NCBI RefSeq assembly: GCF_026191635.1
Contig: NZ_JAKRRW010000013.1
Location: forward strand, 1 to 64,000
Reading direction: 5' to 3'
DNA: 64,000 nucleotides
From: Photobacterium obscurum
GTDB lineage: Bacteria; Pseudomonadota; Gammaproteobacteria; Enterobacterales; Vibrionaceae
Both the position numbers and the translations under genes were made by a program. This document shows positions 28,189 through 38,047 of the stretch, in pieces (position 1 is the first letter of the stretch; each line of letters starts with the position of its first letter). Under the pieces are notes generated by a model, which saw only the letters and a program-made list of their open reading frames with translations, had not been told where the DNA came from and searched no databases.

Positions 28189-28292
28189 GTGTCTAATCAA
28201 CACCTGAAATTAGAACTTGTCTGATAATTCGTCGGCGTGTCTAATATATGGCTTGCTATAAAGTGAGCTGAAAAAGCAACTGAGGGAATAGA

Positions 28293-29084
28293 ATGACAAC
28301 TGGGGCGAGGCCGTTATCTGAGCCGGAGCAACGAGAGGTATCGCGGTTAGCCGTGGCCGCTGGGCAGAAACTGCTTCAACATGGGGCTGAAAGCACATTG
28401 GTAACCGATGTGACCTGTCGGCTGGGGCTTGCTTTGGGGGTTGAGAGCGTCGAGGTGTCACTGTCGGCGAGCTCGATGGTGATCACCACCTTGAATCATG
28501 GCCGTTGTATTACAACAACTCGTCGTTGCCAGGACCGCGGGATCAACATGCAGGTGGTTACCGAGATCCAGCGGGTATGCATCATGGCCGAGCGTGGGTT
28601 GCTGGACGTGGAGGCCGTTCACCAGCGGTTAGAAAAGATCAAACCGCTTCGCTATAACCGTTTCCTGGTTATCCTGATGATTGGGCTATCCTGCGCTTCT
28701 TTTAGCCGTTTGGCTGGCGGCGACTGGCCTGTCTTTTTCCTGACTTTTGTTGCCTCGTCCGTGGGGATGTTTGTACGACAAGAAATCGCCCATTGCCACT
28801 TTAATCCCTTGGTAAACTTTGGTGTTACGGCATTTGTGACGACATTAATTTCTGGGTTTGGCCAGGTATATCAGATTGGTGAGACGCCGTTCCTAGCGAT
28901 GGCCTCGTCAGTTTTGATGTTGGTTCCCGGTTTTCCGCTGATTAATGCCATTTCAGATATGGTGAAAGGCTATGCGAATATGGGGATCGCCCGCTGGACG
29001 ATGGCTAGCCTGCTTACACTCTCGACCAGTATGGGGATTGTTGCCGCGATGAATGTGCTTGGTGTATGGGGGTGGTTATCATGA
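28293..29084 (+). CDS. yjjP: YjjP-like subunit of ThrE-family exporter
   Basis: A 263-residue protein of the DUF1212/ThrE N-terminal family. The soluble N-terminal half has [19 protein letters not shown] and the C-terminal half about five membrane segments with [14 protein letters not shown]. In E. coli YjjP and YjjB together export succinate; the substrate here is inferred only. AGGGAATAG precedes the ATG. The stop overlaps the next start (ATGA), coupling it to yjjB. Confidence 0.88.
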   Translation: MTTGARPLSEPEQREVSRLAVAAGQKLLQHGAESTLVTDVTCRLGLALGVESVEVSLSASSMVITTLNHGRCITTTRRCQDRGINMQVVTEIQRVCIMAERGLLDVEAVHQRLEKIKPLRYNRFLVILMIGLSCASFSRLAGGDWPVFFLTFVASSVGMFVRQEIAHCHFNPLVNFGVTAFVTTLISGFGQVYQIGETPFLAMASSVLMLVPGFPLINAISDMVKGYANMGIARWTMASLLTLSTSMGIVAAMNVLGVWGWLS

Positions 29085-29554
29085 TCTATCTCGATTTCTT
29101 GCTGGCCCTGCTTAATGATATGTTTTTTGCCATGATCCCGGCGGTTGGCTTTGCCCTGGTGTTTAATGTGCCGCAAAAAGCCCTGAAGTATTGTGCGATT
29201 GGCGGGGCATTGGGCCATGGTAGCCGGTTTGTGCTGATGCAGTGGGGGGTACCTATCGAGTGGGCGACACTTGGCGCAGCAACCTTGGTAGGGATGATTG
29301 GTGTCCACTGGTCGCACCGTTTTCTTGCTCACCCGAAAGTCTTTACGGTCGCTGCGATGATCCCTATGGTGCCGGGTGTTTTTGCCTTCAAGGCGATGAT
29401 TGCACTGGTTGAAATTAATCACTCAGGTTACAGCATTGAGTTATGGACCTTGATGATAGAGAACGTTATCAAGGCCGTATTTATTGTTGCTGCACTGGCA
29501 ATTGGGCTGGCAATGCCGGGTCTATTGTTTTATCGTCGCCGTCCAGTGGTTTAG
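29081..29554 (+). CDS. yjjB: YjjB-like subunit of ThrE-family exporter (DUF3815)
   Basis: A 157-residue membrane protein with four or five segments. [23 protein letters not shown] and [14 protein letters not shown] are features of the ThrE_2 half. It starts at the ATG overlapping the yjjP stop; an in-frame GTG-region start 15 nt earlier is unlikely. Together with YjjP it forms a split ThrE exporter. Confidence 0.87.
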   Translation: MIYLDFLLALLNDMFFAMIPAVGFALVFNVPQKALKYCAIGGALGHGSRFVLMQWGVPIEWATLGAATLVGMIGVHWSHRFLAHPKVFTVAAMIPMVPGVFAFKAMIALVEINHSGYSIELWTLMIENVIKAVFIVAALAIGLAMPGLLFYRRRPVV

Positions 29555-29571
29555 TTTTTCGAGGGGACAAG

Positions 29572-30054
29572 ATGAAGATCAGTATGATCGCGGCGATGGC
29601 AAAGGATCGTGTAATCGGCAAAGATAACGCGATGCCATGGCACCTACCGGCCGACTTTGCTTGGTTTAAGCAATCTACGCTGGGTAAACCGATTGTAATG
29701 GGGCGCAAGACGTTTGAGTCTATTGGTCGTCCACTGCCCGGTCGGCATAATATTGTGATTAGCCGTAACCCCGAGTACCAAGCCGAGGGAGTAACGGTTG
29801 TGGCCGATATTAATGCAGCCAAAGTCGCTGCCGGCGAGGTCGAAGAGCTGATGATCATCGGTGGCGGTAGTATTTACGCCGCGTGTCTGCCAGAAGCTGA
29901 CCGTTTATATCTTACTTTCATTGATTTCACTGTTGAGGGAGATACTTGCTTCCCTGATTGGGGCACAGGTTGGCATGAAACACATTGCGAAACCTATGTC
30001 GCCGATGAAAAGAATGCCCACAACATGCGTTTTGTGATCCTCGAACGCCAATAA
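29572..30054 (+). CDS. folA: Dihydrofolate reductase
   Basis: A 160-residue enzyme that makes tetrahydrofolate using NADPH; the target of trimethoprim. It begins MKISMIAAMAKDRVIGKDN, followed by MPWHLPADFAWFK (catalytic acidic residue in LPADF), GRKTFESIGRPLPGR and MIIGGGSIY. GAGGGGACAAG precedes the ATG at 29572; the frame extends to 29443 inside yjjB, but that extension is not conserved in the family. It is convergent with apaH. Confidence 0.96.
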   Translation: MKISMIAAMAKDRVIGKDNAMPWHLPADFAWFKQSTLGKPIVMGRKTFESIGRPLPGRHNIVISRNPEYQAEGVTVVADINAAKVAAGEVEELMIIGGGSIYAACLPEADRLYLTFIDFTVEGDTCFPDWGTGWHETHCETYVADEKNAHNMRFVILERQ

Positions 30055-30060
30055 GAAAAG

Positions 30061-30093
30061 AGGCTTAGCGATTTGGTTAATATAGCTAAGCCT
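30061..30093. terminator. Terminator between convergent folA and apaH
   Basis: AGGCTTAGC at 30061-30069 pairs with GCTAAGCCT at 30085-30093. On the minus strand CTTTTCTT follows, making it a reasonable terminator of the lptD-apaH operon; on the plus strand a weaker ATGTTTTC follows. Confidence 0.65.
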
Positions 30094-30110
30094 ATGTTTT
30101 CAAGTCTTGT

Positions 30111-30932
30111 TTACGCGGCGTAAACTGGACATGCTTTCTCAAACCGAGCTCCGTCTTCCCAGCGAAGCAGGGTCATACTGTTACCCCAGACGCAGCCGGT
30201 GTCTAGACCAATTACATGCTGATCTTCATGTCCCATCAGAGCCGCCCAGTGGCCAAAAATGACTTTTTTTCCTAATGGTTGTAGCCGAGGCAGATCAAAC
30301 CAGGGCTTGAGCGCTTCACTTTCTGCTTGAGCTGGGGATAGCTTGCAGTCCATATCAAGCCGGCCATCAGGGTAGCAAAAGCGCATGCGGGTGAATGCGT
30401 TGATGGTATAGCGATATTGTTCGATTCCCGTCAGCTGAGGGTCCCAATGAGCCGGGCCATTGCCATACATGTTTTGTAGCAGCCACAGGAAGTCGTCGCT
30501 GCGCAGGCATGCCTCGACTTCTTTCGCTTGCTGGTGTGCTGTCGCAAGATCCCATTGCGGCGAAATACCGGCATGTGCCATGACAAAGGGGTGCCGAGGG
30601 TGCGCAGCCAGCAAAGGTTGATGACGCAACCATTCGAGTAGCTCTTCACGGTCAGGGGCATCGAGGATTGGCTGGATTTTATCTTTGCTTTTGACTTTGG
30701 CAATACCATTGGCTACCGCCAATAGATGAAGATCGTGGTTGCCCAGCACGGTAGTCGCATTACTACCCAAGCCTTTGACAAAGCGCAGAGTTTCTAATGA
30801 TTTAGGTCCGCGAGCGACAAGATCGCCGGATAACCAGAGTTCGTCGTATTGCGGGTTAAAGTCGGCTTGTTCAAGTAGAAAGCAGAGATCGTCAAAGCAG
30901 CCTTGAATATCACCGACAAGGTAAGTCGACAT
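30111..30932 (-). CDS. apaH: Symmetrical bis(5'-nucleosyl)-tetraphosphatase ApaH
   Basis: A 273-residue calcineurin-like phosphatase that cleaves Ap4A to two ADP and removes Np4 caps from RNA. Metal-site motifs are GDIQGCFDDL at 7-16, SGDLVARGP, GNHDLHLLA and the later AHAGISPQWD. It is the last gene of the minus-strand operon, 8 nt after apaG. The order apaG-apaH next to folA is conserved. Confidence 0.96.
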   Translation of the reverse strand: MSTYLVGDIQGCFDDLCFLLEQADFNPQYDELWLSGDLVARGPKSLETLRFVKGLGSNATTVLGNHDLHLLAVANGIAKVKSKDKIQPILDAPDREELLEWLRHQPLLAAHPRHPFVMAHAGISPQWDLATAHQQAKEVEACLRSDDFLWLLQNMYGNGPAHWDPQLTGIEQYRYTINAFTRMRFCYPDGRLDMDCKLSPAQAESEALKPWFDLPRLQPLGKKVIFGHWAALMGHEDQHVIGLDTGCVWGNSMTLLRWEDGARFEKACPVYAA

Positions 30933-30940
30933 GCGGAGCC

Positions 30941-31324
30941 TCAGTGCAGAATATTGGGAATAGATAACCTAAATGGAGATATTTCGGCCATGAACTCATC
31001 TCCTTGTTCATTCACCATAACGTAGTGGCCCTGCATTACACCGAGTGGGGTTTCGATAATTGTACCACTGGTATAGGTGTACTCTTCGTTGGCTGCAATC
31101 TTGGGTTGCTCGCCAACGACACCTTCACCATCAATAACCAGTTTCTTACCGTTGGCGTCGGTGATGAGCCAGTGACGGCTTAGCAGCTGCGCCTCGCCAT
31201 TCCCTAAGTTACAGATTGTAATCGTATACGAGAACACATAGCGCTGATTTTCAGGCTCAGACTGGTCTTCAATATAGTGGGTGACCACTCTGCATCTTAT
31301 GGTGGGGGTCGCGTGCATCGTCAA
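30941..31324 (-). CDS. apaG: ApaG domain protein (Co2+/Mg2+ efflux-associated)
   Basis: A 127-residue immunoglobulin-like beta-sandwich protein. It follows E. coli Apa[39 protein letters not shown] and [18 protein letters not shown]. The function is unsettled (linked to Co2+ resistance). The first codon is TTG at 31324 with AGGAA at usable distance; an ATG two codons later (31318) is the alternative. A 14-bp hairpin lies just upstream, between it and rsmA. Confidence 0.93.
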   Translation of the reverse strand: MTMHATPTIRCRVVTHYIEDQSEPENQRYVFSYTITICNLGNGEAQLLSRHWLITDANGKKLVIDGEGVVGEQPKIAANEEYTYTSGTIIETPLGVMQGHYVMVNEQGDEFMAEISPFRLSIPNILH

Positions 31325-31346
31325 TGTTTTCGCTTCCTTTCGTTAG

Positions 31347-31388
31347 CTGTTTGTCAGGGCGCAGAGCGAGCTGAGCCCTGATAAACAG
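31347..31388 (-). promoter_or_regulatory. Intercistronic hairpin between rsmA and apaG
   Basis: CTGTTTGTCAGGGC at 31347-31360 pairs with GCCCTGATAAACAG at 31375-31388 with one wobble. It is 23 nt before the apaG start. No T run follows on the minus strand, so it may stabilise or process the operon RNA and not end it. Confidence 0.6.
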
Positions 31389-31424
31389 ATGTTATAGCCT
31401 TTTAGTGACAATGGCTATGAACAT

Positions 31425-32243
31425 TTATTTTGATGCCTTGTGGTTGGCATCCAGCCAATTAGCCATCGCAACAAACTGCTCTAAAGTCAGGTTTTCCGGG
31501 CGTAAAGTCGGGTTAATACCTAGCTCTTCCAGTTGTTCAGCTGTCAACAATGCCTTGTAGCAGTTGCGGATAGTCTTACGGCGCTGGTTGAAACCTTCTC
31601 GGCAAACACGGTCTAGCCATTTAAGGTTAGTACATGGGTGCGGTAGTGTTTCATATGGCGTTAAGCGTACAACGGCAGAATCCACTTTTGGCGCTGGAGT
31701 GAATGACTCTGGCGGCACTTCTAGCACTGGCATCACACGGCAGTAGTATTGCGTCATTACCGTCAAACGACCGTAAGCTTTGCTGCCCGGGCCTGCAGCA
31801 AGACGGTTTACCACTTCTTTTTGAAGCATGAAGTGCATGTCTTCTACGTGCTGGTGGAATGATAGCAAGTGGAAAATCAGTGGTGTTGAAATGTTGTATG
31901 GCAAGTTGCCGAAAATACGCAGCTTATTGTTTTCTTTGATAAGCTGTGTGAAGTCGAAGCGCATGGCATCGCCTTCGTGGATCGTCAGCTTGTCAGCCAG
32001 ATCCGGGTGGTTACGCAGACGCTCAGCAAGATCGCGATCGAGTTCGATAACCGAAAACTTATCTACTAACTTACCTACTGGCTCGGTGATAGCCCCCAGG
32101 CCCGGACCGATTTCAACCAGGTTCTGACCTGGTCTTGGGTTAATTGACGATACAATGCCGTCAATGATGTATGGGTCATTCAAAAAGTTCTGACCAAAGC
32201 GCTTACGTGCGCGGTGGCCTAGATGGACCTGATCGCTGCTCAT
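31425..32243 (-). CDS. rsmA: 16S rRNA dimethyladenosine transferase RsmA (KsgA)
   Basis: A 272-residue SAM-dependent methyltransferase that dimethylates A1518 and A1519 of 16S r[14 protein letters not shown] near the start, the SAM loop [13 protein letters not shown], and the catalytic NLPYNIST motif are all visible. Loss gives kasugamycin resistance. Its start overlaps the pdxA stop by four bases (ATGA). Confidence 0.97.
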   Translation of the reverse strand: MSSDQVHLGHRARKRFGQNFLNDPYIIDGIVSSINPRPGQNLVEIGPGLGAITEPVGKLVDKFSVIELDRDLAERLRNHPDLADKLTIHEGDAMRFDFTQLIKENNKLRIFGNLPYNISTPLIFHLLSFHQHVEDMHFMLQKEVVNRLAAGPGSKAYGRLTVMTQYYCRVMPVLEVPPESFTPAPKVDSAVVRLTPYETLPHPCTNLKWLDRVCREGFNQRRKTIRNCYKALLTAEQLEELGINPTLRPENLTLEQFVAMANWLDANHKASK

Positions 32244-33232
32244 GTTTGTTTTTCTACCAATTCAAGGGCGTGCGATAGCGCTGTCCAAAGGCTACCGGTG
32301 TCCGCCTGTCCGGTACCTGCAAGTTCCAATGCGGTACCATGATCTACTGAAGTTCTGATAAAGGGCAGGCCTAACGTAATGTTGACTGATTTGCCAAAGC
32401 CTTTGAATTTAAGCACTGGCAGCCCCTGATCGTGATACATGGCCAATACCGTATCGGCATCGGCCAGATATTTTTCCTGGAAAATAGTATCTGCTGGCAA
32501 CGGGCCAATCAGATCCATACCTTCCTGTTGGCGAAGTTGGTCCAAGGCCGGGGAGATCACTTCAATCTCCTCCATACCTAGGCAACCATCTTCTCCTGCA
32601 TGCGGATTAAGCCCACAGACATATATTTTGGGTTGTTCGATACCAAACTTACTGACGAGATCAGCATGCAAGATACGGATCACCTGCTGTAATCGCTCTG
32701 CCGTTACCGCTTGGGAAACATAGGCCAGCGGAATGTGAGTGGTCACTAATGCCACCCGCAATCCTTCTGTCGCCAGCATCATTACAACCTGCGCGGTGCT
32801 TGATTGCTGGGCAAAAAACTCTGTATGGCCACTGAACGAGACCCCCGCACGGTTAATGACCCCTTTATGTACCGGGCCAGTAACAACGGCTGCAAACTCG
32901 CCACTCATACAGCCTTCAGCTGCCCGTGTCAGGGTGTCGAGGACATAGTGGCCGTTTTGCTCATTCAGCTCGCCTGCGGTGACAGGTGCTCTCAATGAAT
33001 GATCGGCGACAACGAGCGTCCCGGCCTGGTGTGGCTGGGCGGGTTGGGCCGGATCATAGTTGATGATCGTCACTGGCAATCCAAGCTGGGCTGCACGTTC
33101 TACCATAAGCTGAGAGTTTGCACAAATAACCAGTTCATGTGGCCAGTTTTGTTGAGCCAGAGACAGCACCAAGTCGGGGCCGATCCCGGCAGGCTCTCCG
33201 GGGGTGACTGCGATGCGTTTAACCTTGGTCAT
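32240..33232 (-). CDS. pdxA: 4-hydroxythreonine-4-phosphate dehydrogenase PdxA
   Basis: A 330-residue enzyme of pyridoxal phosphate synthesis. It begins [20 protein letters not shown], and has the metal-binding histidines in [20 protein letters not shown] and [12 protein letters not shown]. The frame opens at 33301, but the ATG at 33232 fits the family; this start overlaps the surA 3' end by 14 nt, so translation is coupled. Confidence 0.96.
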   Translation of the reverse strand: MTKVKRIAVTPGEPAGIGPDLVLSLAQQNWPHELVICANSQLMVERAAQLGLPVTIINYDPAQPAQPHQAGTLVVADHSLRAPVTAGELNEQNGHYVLDTLTRAAEGCMSGEFAAVVTGPVHKGVINRAGVSFSGHTEFFAQQSSTAQVVMMLATEGLRVALVTTHIPLAYVSQAVTAERLQQVIRILHADLVSKFGIEQPKIYVCGLNPHAGEDGCLGMEEIEVISPALDQLRQQEGMDLIGPLPADTIFQEKYLADADTVLAMYHDQGLPVLKFKGFGKSVNITLGLPFIRTSVDHGTALELAGTGQADTGSLWTALSHALELVEKQT

Positions 33233-34523
33233 TATCGTCTTCCGGCTGTTCGATATAGGCGCCGGCACGGAGTTCTTGCAGCCATGCCTGGGCTTCTTCA
33301 TTAAACTTGCGGCTAAATAGGATACGATAGGCGCGGTTCTTCACCGCCGCGTCAGTACGATCCACATTACGGCGTTCAAGCACCTCAACAATATGCCAGC
33401 CGTGTACGGTCTTGAACGGTTCGCTGATTGTGCCTGCAGGTAGGTTTTCTACCTTGTCCTTGAACTCCGGTACGTAGAGATCCGGAGTTTGCCAGCCCAG
33501 CTCACCGCCGTTGGCTGCAGAGCCAGGATCGGCACTTAGCGCCTGGGCAGCATCAGCAAAGCTTTGCTCGCTAGCCATGATGGCCTGTCGTACTTTTTCC
33601 AGTTGGCGCTGGGCCCCCTCATCACTCATGATCACAGAGGTCTTGACCAAAATATGACGGGCGTTGACTTCGGTGACGGAAATCGTTTCCAAGCCCTGTA
33701 CATCATTAATTTTTAGGATGTGGTAGCCAACACCGCTACGGAATGGACCGACAATAGCACCTTTGCCGCTAGATTTGAGCTGATCAGCAAAAATGGTTGG
33801 CATTTCTTCCGGACGCATCCAGCCCCAGTCCCCCCCTTGCAAGGCTTTCGGGCCTTTCGAATAGCTATAGGCCAGGTTGGCGAAATCAGCCCCCTGTTTT
33901 AATTCATCGACCAGTTGTTGAGCCTGTGCCGCAATTTTTTCCCGTTGGGCGGCGCTGGCACCTTCATCGACACGAAGTTGGATATGGCTGATGTTAAAAC
34001 TGACACTCTGCTGGCTCTGCTTGTTGAGTTGCTCTGCGAGGGTTTCGACTTCTTGCGGCAATATATTGATACGGCGGCGAACCTGAATGGTTCGTGCTTC
34101 GCTGGCGGTAATATCGCGGCGCATCTGCTCACGGAACATGGTAAAGCTGATACCGTTGTCAGCTAGCAGTTGCTGCAGCTGGGCGACCGACATCTGGCGC
34201 TCTTTGGCAATTTGGGCTATGGCCTGATCAAGGCGGGTATCATCAATTCGGATCCCGAACTGTTCGGCCTGCTGAAGCTGAAGAGTTTCGATGATCAGCT
34301 TTTCCATAACCTGCTCGGTGAGTACCTCGTTCGAGGGAAGCGGCTGGTTCTGGCTGGCGGCATTCATCCGCACTGTTTTCAGCATCGCATTGACATCGCT
34401 TTGCAGGATCACACTGTCATTGACGATAGTTACGATCTTATCGAGTTCTTGCGGGGCAGCGATGCTGCCAGCAGCTAGGCTCCATAATGTCAGGCCTAGC
34501 AGAGAAGACTTCCACTTTTTCAT
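33219..34523 (-). CDS. surA: Periplasmic chaperone and peptidyl-prolyl isomerase SurA
   Basis: A 434-residue chaperone for outer-membrane proteins. Signal peptide 1-23 (AAGSIAA); N-terminal chaperone domain with [14 protein letters not shown]; two parvulin domains, the first with [17 protein letters not shown] and the second with [17 protein letters not shown]; then a short C-terminal helix. The ATG at 34523 follows GGAAAGATG; the in-frame ATG at 34535 is less likely. It is directly downstream of lptD, whose product is a key SurA client. Confidence 0.96.
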   Translation of the reverse strand: MKKWKSSLLGLTLWSLAAGSIAAPQELDKIVTIVNDSVILQSDVNAMLKTVRMNAASQNQPLPSNEVLTEQVMEKLIIETLQLQQAEQFGIRIDDTRLDQAIAQIAKERQMSVAQLQQLLADNGISFTMFREQMRRDITASEARTIQVRRRINILPQEVETLAEQLNKQSQQSVSFNISHIQLRVDEGASAAQREKIAAQAQQLVDELKQGADFANLAYSYSKGPKALQGGDWGWMRPEEMPTIFADQLKSSGKGAIVGPFRSGVGYHILKINDVQGLETISVTEVNARHILVKTSVIMSDEGAQRQLEKVRQAIMASEQSFADAAQALSADPGSAANGGELGWQTPDLYVPEFKDKVENLPAGTISEPFKTVHGWHIVEVLERRNVDRTDAAVKNRAYRILFSRKFNEEAQAWLQELRAGAYIEQPEDDNDQG

Positions 34524-34593
34524 ACATCTTTCCATTATGCGCCGTAGCGCGTTAAATCAGGCTGAGCCGCGGCAGGAGAACCGCGGCTACAGG

Positions 34594-36954
34594 TTAGTTG
34601 TTGAGATAGAACGGGCGACCGTACCCTATCGCATTGCCGCTTGTTGTTGATGCGCCGATTGGCGCCACCCCTGCGAGTCCGAGCAGGCTGAAGGAGATAC
34701 TGAAGTTCTGCTCATACTCACCGGCTTGGGTATTTACATTACTGCGGGACTTCAGGTACTCGTTGTAGCCGAGACTGATCATCCAACAGGCCGAGCGGTA
34801 GTTCAGGGAGATCTGGCCTTCCAGCATCTGGTTCTCGGTCAGGTCATGGTAATAGTCACCGCGCAGGCTCAGGCCGCCGTAGACCGGGAACCCAGTCGAG
34901 AAGCCAAGCTGTGAGATCCCGTCTTCGGTATAGTTATCGATCTGGTCATTATCAGGTAGGCTCTGCTTGATGTAGTCCTTTGATACATAGCGATAGTTTA
35001 GCTGGCTAAACAGGCTGCCTTCACGGTATTCCACCGCCGCATTGGCAAACTGCATTTCTTTCTTACTGGCGTCATATTGCAATCCGCCATGGAAGAACAG
35101 CCAGTCATCGTAATTAAAGTCTGACTCAAAGGCTGAAGCGGAATAGTTCGGGGTTGACTCGCCGGCTTCGTCTAAGTTGCGGCCGGACTCATTGAGATAG
35201 AAAATCTGGCCGAAGGACAGGTTAAAACGCTCGACAAAGTCGCTGTCAAAATAGCGGGTCGTTGCCCCGACGGTAAACTGATTGGCTGCAGCAATCCGGT
35301 CGACGCTGGAGTATCGTTTGTCACGGAACAAGCCGTAGTAGTCCGTTTGCAACAGCGTGGTATCGTAGCTGCTGAAAATCTCTTGTTGTTCGACATCTTT
35401 GACATACAGGTACTGTACCTGTGGCTCCAGGCTCTGGGTATAGTCCTCACCCCACAACAAGGTATCTCGCTCTAGGTACAGGCCACTGTGGATCCGGATG
35501 CTCGGTACGGTACGTGATGTAGTCTCTGCTAGTTCCTGCAGTTCATCTATACTTGAGTCAAACTCTTGATTGTAATAGGTATACATTAGTTTCGCCTCGG
35601 AGGTGATGGACCACCAAGGTGTGGAATACGGCAAGGTCAACGTTGGCTCAAGGTGTACCCGGTCGGCGGAGGGCTTATCATCCGCATCGTTCTCGAAACG
35701 GCTAATATGGCTGAGGAGGTTGAAATCCAGCCCGTATGGCATATCCGGACGGTAATAGTTGAACTCCACCTGCGGCATCAGGCGATAGTTGGAGGAGACG
35801 CCGAGCGTGAGCGGCTGGAAGTCACGTACCCGCAGGGTCGAGTCCCAGTATTGCTCTCTGTAGGAGATTTCTCCGGTCTGCAGCAGGTTGTTGTCTTCAC
35901 GTTCACCGATACTGGAGTCGATATCGGAAAAATAGGTAACATCGCTGACCTTGCTGTAGTCAATCTCAAACAACCAGTGCTCGTTGTACTGACCATTGTG
36001 TGACCAGTTGAAGCCCCAGCGAGCATCGTCATCATCAGTGGCTTCTTGATCATTGCCAAGGTATTCACCGGTCAGGCTACCACTACCTAGCTCGGTTAAA
36101 TAACGAAATTCAGAGTTAAGCTGCAAGCCCCGGTTACTCATGTATTTCGGGGTGATTGTCATGTCGTAATTTGGCGCAATATTCCAGTAGAACGGCGTTT
36201 CCAGCTCGAAACCATCACGGGAGCCATAGCTCACTGATGGGTAAAGGAAACCAGTCAGGCGTTCTTTGCCGACGGGCACACGCAGGTACGGCAGATATAA
36301 GACCGGTACATCCGCAACTTCAAAACGGGCGTTATACAAATCGGCAAAGGGCGAGTCGTTCTCTCGTTCTATGCTGGTGGCCGAAAATTGCCAGCTTCTG
36401 TCTCCAGGGGGACAGGTGGTATAGGTACCGTCTTTCAGGCGGTAGTAGGACAGGCCGTTTTTGGTAATGCGTTTCGCTTCGCCACGGCCCGGCTCGCAGG
36501 TCATACTATAGACCGCATTGTCCATTTCTGAGGCTTCGGTATCTAAGTTACTCTGGATGCGGTCGGAGTAGACCTCAATGGTACCGTCGTGGAAATAGAC
36601 GTTACCTTCGGCCGTGACGACATTTTCCGGTTGGTGCAACGTTGCAACGTCAGCGGCAACCGTTCGGTTTCCTTGCTGTAAAACAACATCGCCAGAGTAG
36701 GTGACCTTTTGATTGGTTTTGGCTTCTGCTTGGTCGGCGGTGACTTTAATTGGCTCGTTATTAGGATCTTCCGGCATGTCCTGAGGAGCAATACACACTC
36801 CCCGAACCAATTCAAGTTCGCTTTTCGTATCATTGACAGCCGCAGACTCATCATTGACATCTTCGCTTGGTGCAGGATTCTCGTAAGCCATCGCGGGACC
36901 ATAAAGCGCAAGGCTAATCATGGTGGCCAGTAAGCTGCGGGAGGTTAATGACAT
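34594..36954 (-). CDS. lptD: LPS assembly outer-membrane protein LptD
   Basis: A 786-residue beta-barrel that places lipopolysaccharide in the outer leaflet together with LptE. Signal peptide about 1-23 (YGPAMA), N-terminal OstA jellyroll (about 65-190: IKVTADQAEA, VTYSGDVVLQQGNR), then a large barrel. Cysteines are only C54, C153, C181 and C723. E. coli has C31, C173 and an adjacent C724-C725 pair for two long-range disulfides; here the pair is Ala-Cys (RSACWM), so the disulfide scheme must differ. It is the first gene of the operon and divergent from djlA. Confidence 0.95.
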   Translation of the reverse strand: MSLTSRSLLATMISLALYGPAMAYENPAPSEDVNDESAAVNDTKSELELVRGVCIAPQDMPEDPNNEPIKVTADQAEAKTNQKVTYSGDVVLQQGNRTVAADVATLHQPENVVTAEGNVYFHDGTIEVYSDRIQSNLDTEASEMDNAVYSMTCEPGRGEAKRITKNGLSYYRLKDGTYTTCPPGDRSWQFSATSIERENDSPFADLYNARFEVADVPVLYLPYLRVPVGKERLTGFLYPSVSYGSRDGFELETPFYWNIAPNYDMTITPKYMSNRGLQLNSEFRYLTELGSGSLTGEYLGNDQEATDDDDARWGFNWSHNGQYNEHWLFEIDYSKVSDVTYFSDIDSSIGEREDNNLLQTGEISYREQYWDSTLRVRDFQPLTLGVSSNYRLMPQVEFNYYRPDMPYGLDFNLLSHISRFENDADDKPSADRVHLEPTLTLPYSTPWWSITSEAKLMYTYYNQEFDSSIDELQELAETTSRTVPSIRIHSGLYLERDTLLWGEDYTQSLEPQVQYLYVKDVEQQEIFSSYDTTLLQTDYYGLFRDKRYSSVDRIAAANQFTVGATTRYFDSDFVERFNLSFGQIFYLNESGRNLDEAGESTPNYSASAFESDFNYDDWLFFHGGLQYDASKKEMQFANAAVEYREGSLFSQLNYRYVSKDYIKQSLPDNDQIDNYTEDGISQLGFSTGFPVYGGLSLRGDYYHDLTENQMLEGQISLNYRSACWMISLGYNEYLKSRSNVNTQAGEYEQNFSISFSLLGLAGVAPIGASTTSGNAIGYGRPFYLNN

Positions 36955-37145
36955 CTAAATAAACTTTCCTGTATTCGATTTTCAGCGCAATTTAGAAACT
37001 GATTGGAGTCGCTTTTACAAGCATTCCCAATAAATGACAGCTATCATAATGCAAATTCTACCCGACGGCATCATTTCACGTTATTGTATCGGGTTAATAC
37101 CAGTATAAATATTTCTAAATTTAGCAAATTACCAGAGAGTAGCGA

Positions 37146-37991
37146 ATGCAGGTTTGGGGTAAGATTTTAGGCGCATTTTTTGGTTTCCTTCTCGGGGGGC
37201 CATTTGGTTTGTTATTAGGCCTCTTTTTGGGACATAAGTTCGACAAGGCCAGAACAAATATTTATCGCGGTGGCGGATTTGGTCAATTTGGTGCCAATCG
37301 AGCCAGCAGTGCAGAGCGTCAGGCGGAATTTTTCTATGCTGGCTTTGCCGTTATGGGGCATATGGCGAAAGCCAAGGGACGGGTGACGGAAGAGGAAATT
37401 CGGGTAGCCAGTGCCATTATGGATCGTATGGGCTTGCAGGGGGAATCACGCCGACAAGCTCAGAATGCATTTCGGGAAGGCAAGGAAGAAGATTTTCCTC
37501 TGGAAGACACTCTGACAAAAGTGCGTATGAGCTGTGCTGGCCGTTCTGATTTGTTGCAGTTTTTTCTTGAGCTGCAAATTCAAGCAGCGTTTGCCGATGG
37601 TAGCCTGCACCCGATTGAGCGTCAGTTGCTGTATGTGATTGCCCGCAGCCTTGGCTTTTCCGAACGTCAGCTGGAGCAGCGCCTGCATATGCAGGAAGCG
37701 GCATTTCGTTTTCAGCAGGGGGGGTTCAATCAGCAATATCAGCAGCAGGGAGCATTTCGTCAGGCTCCGACCAAAGATCAGCTAGCGGATGCCTATGAGT
37801 CGCTGGGGATCAAAGAGTCGGCAACGGCGCAGGAGCTGAAAAGGGCTTATCGAAAACAGATGAATGAACACCACCCTGACAAACTTGCCGCCAAAGGCCT
37901 ACCGCCTGAAATGATGGAACTGGCCAAGCAGAAAACCCAGGAGCTGCAGGCGGCCTACGATCTGATCCGCAAGGAAAAAGGGTTTAAATAA
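37146..37991 (+). CDS. djlA: Membrane-anchored co-chaperone DjlA
   Basis: A 281-residue DnaJ-like protein. An N-terminal glycine-rich membrane segment (residues 6-30: ILGAFFGFLLGGPFGLLLGLFLG) is followed by a TerB-like domain (60-180), a Gln-rich linker (FQQGGFNQQYQQQG), and a C-terminal J domain with the HPD motif in NEHHPDKLA. It recruits DnaK at the inner membrane. It is divergent from lptD, as in E. coli. Confidence 0.95.
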   Translation: MQVWGKILGAFFGFLLGGPFGLLLGLFLGHKFDKARTNIYRGGGFGQFGANRASSAERQAEFFYAGFAVMGHMAKAKGRVTEEEIRVASAIMDRMGLQGESRRQAQNAFREGKEEDFPLEDTLTKVRMSCAGRSDLLQFFLELQIQAAFADGSLHPIERQLLYVIARSLGFSERQLEQRLHMQEAAFRFQQGGFNQQYQQQGAFRQAPTKDQLADAYESLGIKESATAQELKRAYRKQMNEHHPDKLAAKGLPPEMMELAKQKTQELQAAYDLIRKEKGFK

Positions 37992-38011
37992 TCTAGACCA
38001 AAGGAAAAGCA

Positions 38012-38040
38012 GGCCCTTGGTTCTTGGAAGAACAGGGCCC
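38012..38040 (-). terminator. Terminator of the hydroxyacid dehydrogenase gene
   Basis: On the minus strand GGGCCCTGTTCTT pairs imperfectly with AAGAACCAAGGGCC, followed by TGCTTTTCCTTT. It lies 8 nt after the minus-strand stop at 38048 and also could serve djlA weakly. Confidence 0.55.
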
Positions 38041-38047
38041 AGGCCCC

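Noticed and set aside
36955-37145. Sigma-E promoter for lptD
   Set aside because: A GGAAT is present on the minus strand but no TCTGA/TCAAA-like -10 follows at 16-17 bp, so I could not support it.
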